Of a stretch of 64,000 nucleotides of DNA, positions 1 through 9,857 are shown one piece after another; position 1 is the stretch's first letter; every line of letters begins with the position of its first letter. The DNA lies in the NCBI GenBank assembly GCA_963662155.1, contig OY759269.1, positions 7,804,355 to 7,868,354 of the forward strand. Reading direction: 5' to 3'. The stretch comes from Lamellibrachia columna (taxonomy: Eukaryota; Annelida; Polychaeta; Sabellida; Siboglinidae). The notes beneath the pieces were generated by a model. The model was not told the origin of the DNA and searched no databases. It saw only the letters and a list, made by a program, of their open reading frames with translations. The position numbers were made by a program, and so were the translations under genes.

Positions 1-395
1 TTTGTTTACTCCACTTTGCCTCAGTTCTTGTATACCGGTAACATCCTTATATAGCGCTGTATCCAGTTCTTGGGGTGGTTCAAAGCCTCAGACTTCAAAG
101 TGTTTGTTAAACACTTCATGGCCTGGCAAACCTGTTCATTCAAACACTGACCGAGTTCTCAGGGAAGCATTCAGCCATGCTGCAATTACTGTGTGAAGAC
201 TATTCGTTTATATGTATCCACTACTATATTATAGTTATTACTCAGGTACTCATTTATAAAGTTGAGTGAACTGAAGCAATGAGGAGTGAATTAAATTGCC
301 CCGGCTTCGAAATGGCAGCACGAGGATTTGAACCCTGCTCCTTCTGACTGAGAGTCCACCTTCTAAAGGCTGTGCTACTGCAGTGTTGCAGGACG
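1..395 (-). mobile_element. tRNA-derived SINE, minus strand
   Basis: The minus strand begins near 395 with a tRNA-like head: the B box GGTTCAAATCCTCGTGCTGC (318-337) and CCTTTAGAAGGTGGACTCTC upstream. The body (CCAGTTCTT..., TGGCAAACCTGTTCATTC, GGGAAGCATTCAGCCATG, GAGTGAACTG) matches the copy at 47200-47515 along its length. The head/body arrangement defines a SINE, not a tRNA gene. Confidence 0.7.
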
Positions 396-798
396 GCTGT
401 TTTAACAATCATTTCCTCTGCCATTGAGAAAACCACATAAGTTGTATAATGGCATATATCTACAACATGGCATATATCCAGAACATGGCATATATCTAGA
501 ACATGGCATACATCCAACACTAGAAATGGAGAGAAAAAGAGGAATTTGTCACAAGTACGCTAAATAAAGCATTAAAATGTAGTTTCGTGATGTAGTGATG
601 CCCGTGTGGAGAATGGTATGTGGGAATATATTCATTACACAGCTTATGTAACTAACTGTTGGTATTATAAATTATAAAAATTCACTGTCCATCCTGAAGC
701 AAGTATTCTGGGGATAAACCTATTTAAACCAAGTTAGCTGATATTAATTCACACAAAGCAGATGAACCATGTCAACCTAGCAGCATTCTTAGTCTTAC

Positions 799-916
799 CT
801 CTTGTCTTCAGTGAACAGCTGTAGGCGATACGCTGCAGGAAGACACTTCTCTCTTGGACCTGACTGACCACCGGTCATTAGCAGAGGCACAAATGTAGCA
901 GTACATTTTTCTGGGT
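799..916 (-). CDS. Exon I of the membrane protein gene, inverted copy
   Basis: The minus-strand acceptor gcctttttag and donor gtaag bound 118 bp reading PEKCTATFVPLLMTGGQSGP, REKCLPAAYRLQLFTEDK. It is entered in phase 1 and left in phase 2 (AG). AG plus G of the plus-strand exon at 20148 makes Arg and reads TEDK-R-IHRWDG, so by phase it belongs just upstream of exon J. No plus-strand copy is present. Confidence 0.55.
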
Positions 917-950
917 CTAAAAAGGCAACAGGAACAGGGTTAGCAATATT

Positions 951-1376
951 TAACAAGATTTAACAAGATTTGCCATCCAAGCCAAAGGCCCAGATGGCAA
1001 GTGGACAAGGAAGCCATAGGCTTATTGAGAGTCCAACAATGTTCATCTACTTATAACATGCCCTCCTGAGATATGTGTCAACCTTGTTTTTAAACATATT
1101 CACGCTGCTAGCAGTTACACAATCTGTAGACAATTTGTTCCATTCATTTACTGTCCTCCGTGAGAACGAGTGCTTCCTGATGTCCAAACTACATTGATCC
1201 TTTACTAATTTTACCTCATGTCCTCTAGTTCTGCTATCCTTCTTGAGTGAGAAAAACACATTTCTATCAATATTTTCTTAGCCATTCAATATCTTAAAAA
1301 CTTCAATCTGATCTCCTCTTAACCTCCTTGTCTCTAGAGTTGTTAAACCACATTCTTTCAGGCGTTCTTCATAACT
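951..1376 (-). mobile_element. CR1-like LINE 3' end fragment
   Basis: Minus-strand reading matches the 37.4-37.8 kb element: FFSLKKDSRTRGHEVKLVKD, SFSRRTVNEWNKLSTDCVTA and SVNMFKNKVDTYLRRA, then the 3' UTR ending in two tandem copies of the tail ATCTTGTTAA (951-971). Inserted between exon I and the rest of the inverted gene copy. Confidence 0.88.
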
Positions 1377-1490
1377 GTCTATCTTGTCATCTCCCATCTC
1401 ATAATGCCAGGTTAGTGTCTGTATTGTCATCTCCTGTCTCATAATGAGAGGTTAGTGTCTGTCTTGCCATCTCCTGTCTCAAAATGACCT
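1376..1490 (+). repeat. 40-bp minisatellite fragment, same orientation as 20300-20935
   Basis: About three units matching 20600-20730 almost base for base (including GTCTATCTTGTCATCTCCC and ATAATGAGAG). It is in direct, not inverted, orientation, although its neighbour at 1495 onward is inverted relative to the right arm. It therefore marks an inversion breakpoint. Confidence 0.8.
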
Positions 1491-2079
1491 GTTTGTGATT
1501 ATTATGTTTTGTCAACAATACGTAAAACACCAGTGAAAATTGTCACTTTTCAAGCATGATACGTGTATCAGCAATTCTGTTATCACTAACAATCAGGAAA
1601 CGTTACCTGATTACATTTTTTGTTAAACTATGACACTTACAATGCTGCAGTTTGGCATATGAACGCGTCTTACATGTAGGCAACAAAATGCGAATTCGAA
1701 TTACGATTGGTGAAGGGTTTTGTCAAAAATACACTGCCACTTTAGTCTGTTATTCAAGTTTTTGCTTAATTCATTCATGGTGGTGTAGCAGACATAATTT
1801 GTTATCTTAACCAAAATCTACCTTAAAGTTATCAGTGCCATTGTCATACTTATACGTATGTCATTTATTTCTTTGGGGATTTTCTCAAAACGATATAATT
1901 TCACATTTTGTGGCTATTTCTTGCAACATAACCAAATAAAAACTCCAAATTTTATTAATCTGGAATATTACACAGTAATTCAACTACAATCTGTGAGGAA
2001 ATGGTTAGTTTATTTTAAAAACTTCTATTGAAACTACTCAATTGAAGACAAGCATGCAATAGCCACCCCAGCTACCTTA

Positions 2080-2408
2080 AGCAAGAGCCTATAAGTACAA
2101 TATACTAAGTGACCTTTCACAACCCAATCTCCCACTTGTTCTTTAAGTAGGAGCATACAAGAACAATATGCTAAGTGACCTTTCATAACACAATCTCCCA
2201 TTTGTTCTTCAAGTAGGAGCATACAAGAACAATATACTAAGTGACCTTTCACAACTCAATCTCCCACTTGTTCTTTAAGTAGGAGCATACAAGAACAATA
2301 TACTAAGTGACCTTTTACAAGCCAATCTCCCACTTGTTCTTTATGTAGAAGGAGCATACAAGAACAATCTACTAAGTGACAGTGACCTTTCACAACCCAA
2401 TCTCCCAC
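2080..2408 (-). repeat. 66-bp minisatellite (inverted copy)
   Basis: Five units with the same motifs as 18176-18775, in reverse orientation, starting at the donor of exon H on this arm. Confidence 0.9.
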
Positions 2409-2559
2409 CTGTTCCTCAAGTATCTGTCTGTCTTGTCCCTGGTTGACTCTGGGTCGATAATGAATGACTTGAACATGTCCGACGCCCCTGACTGGTACTG
2501 AGCAGTCAAGTCATCGACTGACAGAAAACCCCTGGTCAGCATCTTGTGACTGGTCTGGT
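2409..2559 (-). CDS. Exon H, inverted copy, open
   Basis: 151 bp with acceptor and donor as on the plus strand. Reads QTSHKMLTRGFLSVDDLTAQ, YQSGASDMFKSFIIDPESTR and DKTDRYLRNR. The codon that is TAA at 18138 is TCA here, so the frame is open. Confidence 0.65.
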
Positions 2560-2579
2560 CTGTGAGTGCAAGAATCACT

Positions 2580-2845
2580 TTACACTTCAAGTCAGCTGTA
2601 ATGTCTGTGTAAAGACTGACTAGGCTGTGAGTGCAAGAATCACTTTACACTTTAAGTCAGCTGTATTGTTTGTGTAGAGACTGACTGGGATGCTAGTGCA
2701 AGAATCACTTTACACCTCAGATCAGCTGTAATGTCTGTGTAAAGACTGACTGGGCTGCAAGTACAAGAATCACTTTACACTTTAAGTCAGCTGTAAGGTC
2801 TGTGTAGAGACTGACTGGGATGCGAGTGCAAGAATCATGTTACAC
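2580..2845 (-). repeat. 65-bp minisatellite (inverted copy)
   Basis: Four units carrying the TTCTTGCACTCACAG acceptor-like motif on the minus strand. Confidence 0.88.
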
Positions 2846-3037
2846 ATAAAATTGGGTAAAAATCATCCAATTTGTACAGTATGTGAAATTAATTACTAAA
2901 CTGCAAACTACGATGTATCATTTTTCATTATTAATATATGAAGAAACTTGTGACTCTGATATATTTGTGTACACTTGATGATCCTAATCAACATAGGAAC
3001 TGATGATCTCACTGAACCGGTGATGTAGTCAACTTAC

Positions 3038-3139
3038 GTTTTGTTGTCTTCACATTGACAGTGTTCTTTGTGTCACCAGATGTCACCAACTTGAGTGTCA
3101 GATCACCTGCCTCAGTCTTAGCCACAGTGTCAGTGTCAC
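3038..3139 (-). CDS. Exon G, present only in the inverted copy
   Basis: The acceptor gtctgcag and donor gtaagt bound 102 bp, phase 1 in and out. Reads DTDTVAKTEAGDLTLKLVTS, GDTKNTVNVKTTK. Joins exon H in phase (TTK-H-QTSHK) and exon F upstream. Deleted from the plus-strand copy. Confidence 0.6.
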
Positions 3140-3354
3140 CTGCAGACAGCAACAGTCAACCACACGACATTCTGATCAGACACATGCAACATGACAGTTG
3201 ACAGTAACAACGGTTAATTTTATAAACTATGACTAAAATCATGGAAGTTATAATGATTGATAAATATCCTGTTGGTAGAGCAGTGACAGACACTGATATC
3301 CACAGAGCCATGTGTCCAGGTGGTCTGGATGAGGCAAATGAAAATTGAAAATTT

Positions 3355-3470
3355 TCAGTTGTGATGCTGCTAACTGCAAGAGGATTCGAACCTGGGTTCT
3401 CTCGATTGAGAGCCCATCATTCTAATGGCTACGCTACCACACCCCACACAAACACATGACAGACAAGTCA
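3355..3470 (-). mobile_element. tRNA-derived SINE head fragment
   Basis: Minus strand: GGTTCGAATCCTCTTGCAG (a B box) preceded by CCATTAGAATGATGGGCTCT and CAATCGAGAGAACCCA. It shares the tRNA-like head with the SINEs at 395 and 47515. The body is missing. It lies in the intron between F and G, and the equivalent stretch is deleted on the right arm. Confidence 0.6.
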
Positions 3471-3625
3471 GTGGAGCATTTGAAGCCTAGTATCCAGTTA
3501 GAGCTTTCATTATTTCTTCCTAAGTGTTTCCTGTAAATGCCATCCTAGACAGAGCAAGAATGGTGATCATGAAAGCATCATAGCTATCATTATAATGACC
3601 CAGCCTCAATGCACTGCTGTTGAAC

Positions 3626-3805
3626 TCAGTATTTCCCAGTTGTTGTCCTGGTAGTTGTACAAAGAGAGCCAGACCTGCCCGGCTCCATGTAGAAGTTGCT
3701 TGCGATGTCTCTCTTCCTGCGACTGCTGCTGCTGCGGCTGTAGTTGACTGTCATGTTGCTCAGGGTAAACATCATCTGATCCATTCTTGCTGCCAACACC
3801 GAAGT
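3626..3805 (-). CDS. Exon F, intact in the inverted copy
   Basis: Acceptor tttttctgcatag; T from exon E plus AC gives Tyr. The frame reads FGVGSKNGSDDVYPEQHDSQ, a glutamine-rich QPQQQQSQEERHRKQ, then GAGQVWLSLYNYQDNNWEIL. Ending at A before gttcaa leaves phase 1, which suits exon G (NNWEIL-S-DTDTV). That donor is weak, so the 3' edge is less certain. Confidence 0.5.
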   Translation of the reverse strand, partial: TSVLAARMDQMMFTLSNMTVNYSRSSSSRRKRDIASNFYMEPGRSGSLCTTTRTTTGKY

Positions 3806-4299
3806 CTATGCAGAAAAAACACTTTGTCATTGTAACATTAAATACAAGTCTTTGTAATGTCAACCAACATGATGGCCAAAAGCTAATTATTTCAAAACAT
3901 CAAACACAATACTCTTCGTCATTGCAACCAACATAAAATCTGACTTTAATAATTATATTGTCATCATCAACTAATATTTAAATAAAATTATTTTGATCAT
4001 GAAGCACTAATTTAAAGAATTAAGTGGGAACAAATCTAAATCCAACTTGGCTTACTGGAGATGTGACCTATTCAAAAATAAATATGAACAATTAACACCA
4101 ATCAGGATGTTTTCACTGATCATACAAAAACTATACAACACACACACTAGATGTGCAAAATATATCATCGGCTCATGATCTAGTGCTTCGTGTTCATATA
4201 CTGTGAAGCCTTGTTACACTTGTAAATTATTAGTTTCATCAATTAAAACAATGTCAACTATGTCAAATGCTGACATTGTGACATGAGCCAAGAACTTAC

Positions 4300-4473
4300 A
4301 CACGCCGTCGATGTTCTCGTCCTTGGGTGGTTTATCCCAGGTGACACCGACGCCGTCCTGTCGTGACGTCTTCACCGCTGGTACATCAGTTGCTGTGTCA
4401 TCGAATGGCTCTGTGTCCTCCATTGAGGTAGTCATGTTGTCTACATTTGGTGATTCAGTTTTGATGGTGACAC
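4300..4473 (-). CDS. Exon E, inverted copy
   Basis: 174 bp with the same acceptor and donor as 16913-17086. The protein is the same except Gly for Ser in SRQDGVGVTWDKPP. Open. Confidence 0.65.
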
Positions 4474-4850
4474 CTAGAATGATGACATCAAGTCTATACA
4501 GGCAATACATATCAGTCAAAGTGTTGTAGTTTGGTCATTGTAATACTTGACAGAAATTACAAAATAACTTGACTTATCAAGCAGCTTTCTGTCAGTTAAA
4601 AAATACGTTTCTCACTGTTTAAGACAATCTGTTTTCCAGAAGAGAACAAATAACGATGCTTTGGCAGAAATCCAGAAGTATTTCCTTGTTATAAAAGACA
4701 ATTTATCTCAAAGAAATTAAAATGGCTGAACTGGCAGTTAATGTAGAAGTATTTCACTGACAGGCAAATGTATTTCGCATAACGGAAAAAGGATGCACTG
4801 GCAGTTAAATGTAGTAGAATACATTATTGCCTCTCTCTAGCTGTCAGTCG
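4474..4850 (-). other. Intron remnant lacking exons C and D
   Basis: The homology to 16680-16910 ends near 4720, and the 76-bp array begins near 4850. Between them about 130 bp is unlike the right arm, where exons C and D lie. A short internal repeat (CTGCCAGTTCAGCC / CTGCCAGTGCATCC, minus strand) may mark the deletion joint. Confidence 0.55.
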
Positions 4851-5345
4851 TGGCAGAGAGTTCAATTGATCTCAAACACCACAACACAGTCAGATGATGA
4901 GGACAGTCAGGGCTTTGGTCATCAGGACGTAGAGAGTTCAATTGATCTCAAACACCACAACACAGTCAGATGATGAGGACAGTCAGGGCTTTGGTCATCA
5001 GGATCTAGAGTGTTCAATTGATCTGGAACACCACAACACAGTCAGATGATGAGGACAATCAGGGCTTTGGTCATCAGGATCTAGAGTGTTCAATTGATCT
5101 GAAACACAACACAGTCAGATGACGAGGACAGTTGGCTTTGGTCATCAGGATCTAGAGAGTTCAATTGATCTGAAACACCACAACACAGTCAGATGACGAG
5201 GACAGTCAGGGCTTTGGTCATCAGGATCTAGAGAGTTCAATTGATCTGAAACACCACAGCACAGTCAGATGACGATGACAGTCGGCTTTGGTCATCCGGA
5301 TCTAGAGAGTTCAACTGGTCTGAAACACCACCACACATTCAGATG
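4850..5345 (-). repeat. 76-bp minisatellite (inverted copy)
   Basis: Six to seven units matching 15290-15977 in reverse orientation (TCAATTGATCTGAAACACCA, CAACACAGTCAGATGATGAG). Confidence 0.9.
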
Positions 5346-6175
5346 AGGAGAGTGATCTGATGTAGTATATAAATGTGTTTACAGAACCATTACATACCAA
5401 ATTTGTAATAGAAATTTCTTCCCAGTGAATGAATTTTAGTGTTTCAAAGAATGTAGATATTATTTTGTATAACAAAATCAATTGAGCCTGTCAAGGGGAG
5501 TCTCCAGCCTAGTTCTGTCATCAAGCTAGATACATCGTTGTGACACTTTTGTCACTTGTAAAAAATCTCAGTTTTTTTCTACTTATTCAATTTTAATAAC
5601 TCTTTGTAAATGTGTCATAATTTCACTGCAATTTCTAGCAACTTTAATATCACAATTGATTACAGGTCAAGTATTGTTGACAAATGCTGAATTTATATTA
5701 AATAAAATACTCATTGGAGAATGTCTTCTACCCACCAGAGAAAACAGCCTACTTCCATACATTTACGTATGTACCACTTTCAGGATTAGGACAACGTTCT
5801 TCTATTGTTCTGAGAATGCATAGGGGTAGATGACTGTCATGTACAGCAGAAATTTGTGTTGTCAATTATAAATCATGTGGCCATGTGATATGACATTGCC
5901 TCACCTTTGTTTATGTGACATTGCCTCACCTCTGTAGATGTGACATTGTCTCACCTGTGTTGATGTGACATTGTCTCATCTGTGTTGATGTGACATTGTC
6001 TCACCTCTGTTGATGTGACATTGTCTCATCTGTGTTGATGTGATATTGTCTCATCTCTGTTGATGTGACATTGTCTCATATGTGTTGATGTGACATTGTC
6101 TCACCTGTGTTGATGTGACATTGTCTCGCCTCTATTGATGTGACATTGTCTCACCTCTGACTATGTGACTTGCAG

Positions 6176-6305
6176 GTTTCCTCCCTCATCCACTCAGCTG
6201 TGTCGTTTTGGAGCCCCATTCCAAGGAAGCTCTCACCCAGTAGTTGAGTTCCAGGCGGCCATTGGAACTACTGCCTATTCTCAGGATGTAGCCACGTTCC
6301 ATGAG
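6176..6305 (+). pseudogene. Extra copy of exon B, left palindrome arm
   Basis: 130 bp bounded by gtgacttgcag and gtagga, reading [16 protein letters not shown] and [15 protein letters not shown]. It is on the opposite strand from the surrounding inverted gene copy and is the mirror image of 6382-6511, so it cannot be spliced with its neighbours. Confidence 0.7.
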
Positions 6306-6322
6306 GTAGGAATGTCTTATCA

Positions 6323-6364
<42 letters not shown>

Positions 6365-6381
6365 TGATAAGACATTCCTAC

Positions 6382-6511
6382 CTCATGGAACGTGGCTACA
6401 TCCTGAGAATAGGCAGTAGTTCCAATGGCCGCCTGGAACTCAACTACTGGGTGAGAGCTTCCTTGGAATGGGGCTCCAAAACGACACAGCTGAGTGGATG
6501 AGGGAGGAAAC
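6382..6511 (-). CDS. Exon B, inverted copy, right palindrome arm
   Basis: Same length and phases as 14541-14670. Differs in a few residues (CRFGAPF versus [18 protein letters not shown] versus [11 protein letters not shown]). Linked in order to exon A at 6921-7096. Confidence 0.6.
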
Positions 6512-6920
6512 CTGCAAGTCACATAGTCAGAGGTGAGACAATGTCACATCAATAGAGGCGAGACAATGTCACATCAACACAGGTGAGACAATGTCACATC
6601 AACACATATGAGACAATGTCACATCAACAGAGATGAGACAATATCACATCAACACAGATGAGACAATGTCACATCAACAGAGGTGAGACAATGTCACATC
6701 AACACAGATGAGACAATGTCACATCAACACAGGTGAGACAATGTCACATCTACAGAGGTGAGGCAATGTCACATAAACAAAGGTGAGGCAATGTCATATC
6801 ACATGGCCACATGATTTATAATTGACAACACAAATTTCTGCTGTACATGACAGTCATCTACCCCTATGCATTCTCAGAACAATAGAAGAACGTTGTCCTA
6901 ATCCTGAAAGTGGTACATAC

Positions 6921-7096
6921 GTAAATGTATGGAAGTAGGCTGTTTTCTCTGGTGGGTAGAAGACATTCTCCAATGGCGCCACCCAACCGTGACGGTTGTA
7001 GATACCAACTGCGACACAAGTGTCCTGGGAGACAGTTGTTTCGACAAGGAGTGCTTGCTGTCTCTCGTCAATGTACAACTTGAACTCCCAGTTCTC
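6921..7096 (-). CDS. Exon A, inverted copy
   Basis: 176 bp with acceptor gttgctctgcag and donor gtatgt. Reads ENWEFKLYIDERQQALLVET, YNRHGWVAPLENVFYPPE. The last 55 bp lie inside the palindrome and are mirrored at 5712-5766. Confidence 0.65.
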
Positions 7097-7099
7097 CTG

Positions 7100-7665
7100 C
7101 AGAGCAACACAGATGTCACACACAAGACATCAACCACTGGGTCCTAACAATGAAAGCAACAGAGACGTCACACACAAGACATCAACCACTCTGTCTGACA
7201 ATGACAACACAGAGACATCACACACAACACATCAACCACTGGGTCCTGACAATGACAGCAACACATACGTCACATACAAGAGAACAACCACTTTGTCTGA
7301 CAATGACAGCAACACAGACGTCACACACAAGACAACAACCACTGTGTCTGACAATGACAAAACAGAGACGTCACACACAAGACAACAACCACTGTGTCTG
7401 ACAATGACAACACAGAGACATCACACACAAGACAACACCCACTGTGTCTGACAATGACAACACAGAGACGTCACACACAAGACAACAACCACTGTGTCTG
7501 ACAATGACAAAACAGAGACGTCACACACAAGACAACAACCACTGTGTCTGACAATGACAACACAGAGATATCACACACAAGACAACACCCACTGTGTCTG
7601 ACAATGACAACACAGAGACGTCACATACAAGACAATAACCATTGCATCTGACAATGACAGCAACA
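7100..7665 (-). repeat. 48-51-bp minisatellite (inverted copy)
   Basis: About eleven units reading CACACAAGACAACAACCACT, GTGTCTGACAATGACA on the plus strand, the mirror of 13195-13962. It marks the inner end of the left arm. Confidence 0.9.
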
Positions 7666-7829
7666 CAGTTTTAAGCATGCATTTAGTAAATATTTTGCAC
7701 GAGTATGCATAATTGCATTACTTTTCGACAGCTCCAAAATTATCATAAATGTTTGTTTACCATAGCAACTGCAAAGGTTTAGTGAAACATGAGTAACTGA
7801 CTCTCAGTTTCCTCCCTGTTTGCTCACAG

Positions 7830-7953
7830 ATGCCAGACGACAGGAAGGAACAGCACACAACAGAGATGTTCACTGACTTTGAGACTCGGGCTGCCAAGTT
7901 CAACTTCATTGACCTTGCTTGCTCGGAGCGACTGAAGTGCACTGGAGCGACAG
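7830..7953 (+). CDS. Exon 1 (first recognisable) of the membrane protein gene
   Basis: The acceptor tgctcacag precedes 7830 and the donor gtaact follows 7953. The open frame begins MPDDRKEQHTTEMFTDFET and ends in phase 1. The leftover G joins the exon at 12893 to make GAT, giving CTGAT-DASYKG, a clean splice. The ATG at the exon start is probably internal, because a normal acceptor sits directly upstream. No earlier exon can be placed, because the inverted copy occupies the sequence to the left. Confidence 0.6.
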
Positions 7954-8479
7954 GTAACTGCACCAAGTAGGGCATCTCTATCAACTGTGGACTGGTCAGT
8001 TGATATAACATGCTAGTCTCGGACATGCTGGTTTCTGGATTGGAAGTGTGTATTTCACGAAAAAAACAGCATAACACAGTCACAGTTAGCATTCAAAATA
8101 CAATTTTTAGACATAAATTACAAATATAATTCTTATGTCGTATGTAAAATAAACATGACATTAATTAATTCATTGTAATTGAAAAAGCTTAATTGTTGGC
8201 ATTTATACATTCACCAACTTCTAAGTTATTTCAATGGGTCAGGGAGATTGCTACTAAACAAAACTTGATCGCTAATATGGCAGCCACATTGACTGGGGGG
8301 TAAGGCCAAGAAGGGATGCCACCTTTCCTACAGAGACTCCAAGCTCACCTGTCTGGTGCATGACTCGCTCAGGGGAAACAGCTGAGTCCTGCAGTGGAGA
8401 ACACATAACCTGGGAGCTAGCACTAGTATGGGAAGAGGAGTATGTATATTGCTCAGTGCCACACAGTTTCTTTCACTCA

Positions 8480-8990
8480 CACAGTTTCTTTCACTCATTC
8501 ACAGCATAATTCAATTTATTCAGAATACATCATAATAAAATACAATAACTTCTATTGCACTGAAATCTTCTGAAACCCAAGCTCAGAGGTGCATCAAAAC
8601 AAATGGGCTAGGCAATCATATACAGTTTTAAAGTTGTAAACATATGGATGAATATATGCTAGGAGCTAAGGAACTAAACGTGGTTGAAAGGGTAAGTCTT
8701 CAGATGTTTCCTACTGACCTAACACTAACAGAGTGAATTCCAAAGAGTTGGTGCAACAACCGAGAAATCCCTGGTTACAATCTTTGTTTAAACTCTGGGA
8801 ACAAAAAGTAGGTCAGAACTTGATTATTGAAGCTTTCTGGGCTTTCTTACAACAGTCGGCAATAAATGTAAATATGAATTGTGATTTGTTTAGGGACACA
8901 GGAAGCTGATTGTTCAATATTCATAAGATGCAACCATGTACACTCTCATGACTGAAATGATTAAATGGCATAGAAATTTTAACAATTTAT
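8480..8990 (-). mobile_element. L2/CR1-like LINE 3' end fragment
   Basis: On the minus strand, positions about 8790-8690 encode RDFSVVAPTLWNSL, the conserved C-terminal tail of many CR1/L2 reverse transcriptases, followed by stops and then a KTYPFN-like motif. The downstream sequence (8620-8500) carries the GAGCTTGGGTTTCAGAAGA-type 3' end often seen in this clade. Only the 3' end is present and it is decayed. The assignment rests on motif recognition. Confidence 0.55.
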
Positions 8991-9149
8991 ATTTAATACC
9001 ACTTAAAAGTCTCACTTCAATTGTTCAATCATTGCATGTTAGGAATATTCATTGCATATCAAGAATATTCATTAGTGTGATTTTGGTGCCCGTAAATTAG
9101 CCACCACCAAATTCATGGTCTGGGTGGTTCACATTAATAGGGTCATCTC

Positions 9150-9733
9150 GTGGGTGGATAAATGGTTATTTAGGGTCTCGTGCCGCATGACTGTGAAGCA
9201 TCGCCTGGAAGCTTTGAAGATGAGTGTGACAAATGCTATGCGCCCACTACAGTTTGTTGCGACAACAACCGACTGTTGGAGTGCTCGAGGACGATCATAC
9301 ATTGGCGTCACTGCTCACTGGATAGACGTCGATTCGCTGGAGAGGAGGTCTGTAGCTTTGGCATGCAAACGACTCAAAGGCTCACACACTTTCGATGTGT
9401 TGGCCAGTGCATTGGAGGACATCCATGCTGAGTACGCCATACGAGAGAAAGTTGTCAAGACTACCATGGACAATGGCTCAAACTTCATGAAAGCGTTCTC
9501 TGTCTTTGCAGCCTGCAGGATGATGATGACTATGCTGAGTCATCAGAGATGTGCATGCCATTCGCTGAATCTTGTATGCACCACTGATGCGCAACATGCA
9601 GAAGACAAACCGACCGACCAAACCAGACCAGGTGGAATTCAATATTCATGTCGGTGGAACGTCTGGTGCGAATCATCAAAGAGAAGGGGGAAAATGCATT
9701 GCATTCCATTTGCAATGACTTCGATTTGTCAAA
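9150..9733 (+). pseudogene. hAT (ZBED4-like) transposase, exon 1, decayed
   Basis: This stretch encodes an RNase H-like hAT transposase core: FVATTTDCWSARGRSYIGVT, then RRLKGSHTFDVL-like and TMDNGSNFMKAF motifs, then HQRCACHSLNL. These are hallmarks of ZBED4-type hAT proteins. The N-terminal BED finger is not visible. A deletion and at least one frameshift lie between 9520 and 9640; after that the frame SVERLVRIIKEKGENALHSI resumes. The exon ends TTG TCA AA before gtcagt, and this splices in phase to 11455 (AA+G = Lys, giving FDLSK-LKPVEIAF). It lies inside intron 1 of the membrane protein gene, on the same strand. It could also be a domesticated ZBED gene that has since decayed. Confidence 0.75.
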
Positions 9734-9857
9734 GTCAGTACAGAGTTCATAAGCATTATAAAAAAGGGGATATATGTGATACTAATACTGTGCGCATAGT
9801 AATAACAATATGTGGAATGTTTAATGATTTTTATGCCTTGCAGTTAAATGTGCATAT

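Larger units (their letters stand above)
5712..6975. repeat. Perfect 1,264-bp palindrome centred on a TA array
   Basis: Position x pairs with 12687-x across arms of 632 bp, including singular variants (GATATTG near 6050 mirrored near 6640, CATATGTG near 6080 mirrored near 6605). The centre is the TA run at about 6328-6359. Outside the limits (5711, 6976) the two sides differ at once. Each arm holds one copy of exon B and the end of exon A. Confidence 0.95.
799..7096 (-). pseudogene. Inverted partial copy of the membrane protein gene
   Basis: Exons homologous to A, B, E, F, G, H and I lie on the minus strand in gene order from 7096 down to 799. Intron sequences and minisatellites are also mirrored against the right arm over about 1495-7680 versus 13190-19345. 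Exons C and D are missing (replaced near 4720-4860) and J onward is absent, while F and G, lost or broken on the right arm, are intact here. It lacks a 5' exon and a C terminus, so it cannot encode a whole protein. Confidence 0.8.

Noticed and set aside
300..400. Functional tRNA genes at 0.3, 3.4 and 47.4 kb
   Set aside because: Only A/B-box-like heads survive, the acceptor and anticodon stems do not pair properly, and two of the three continue into the same approximately 300-bp body. They are SINEs.
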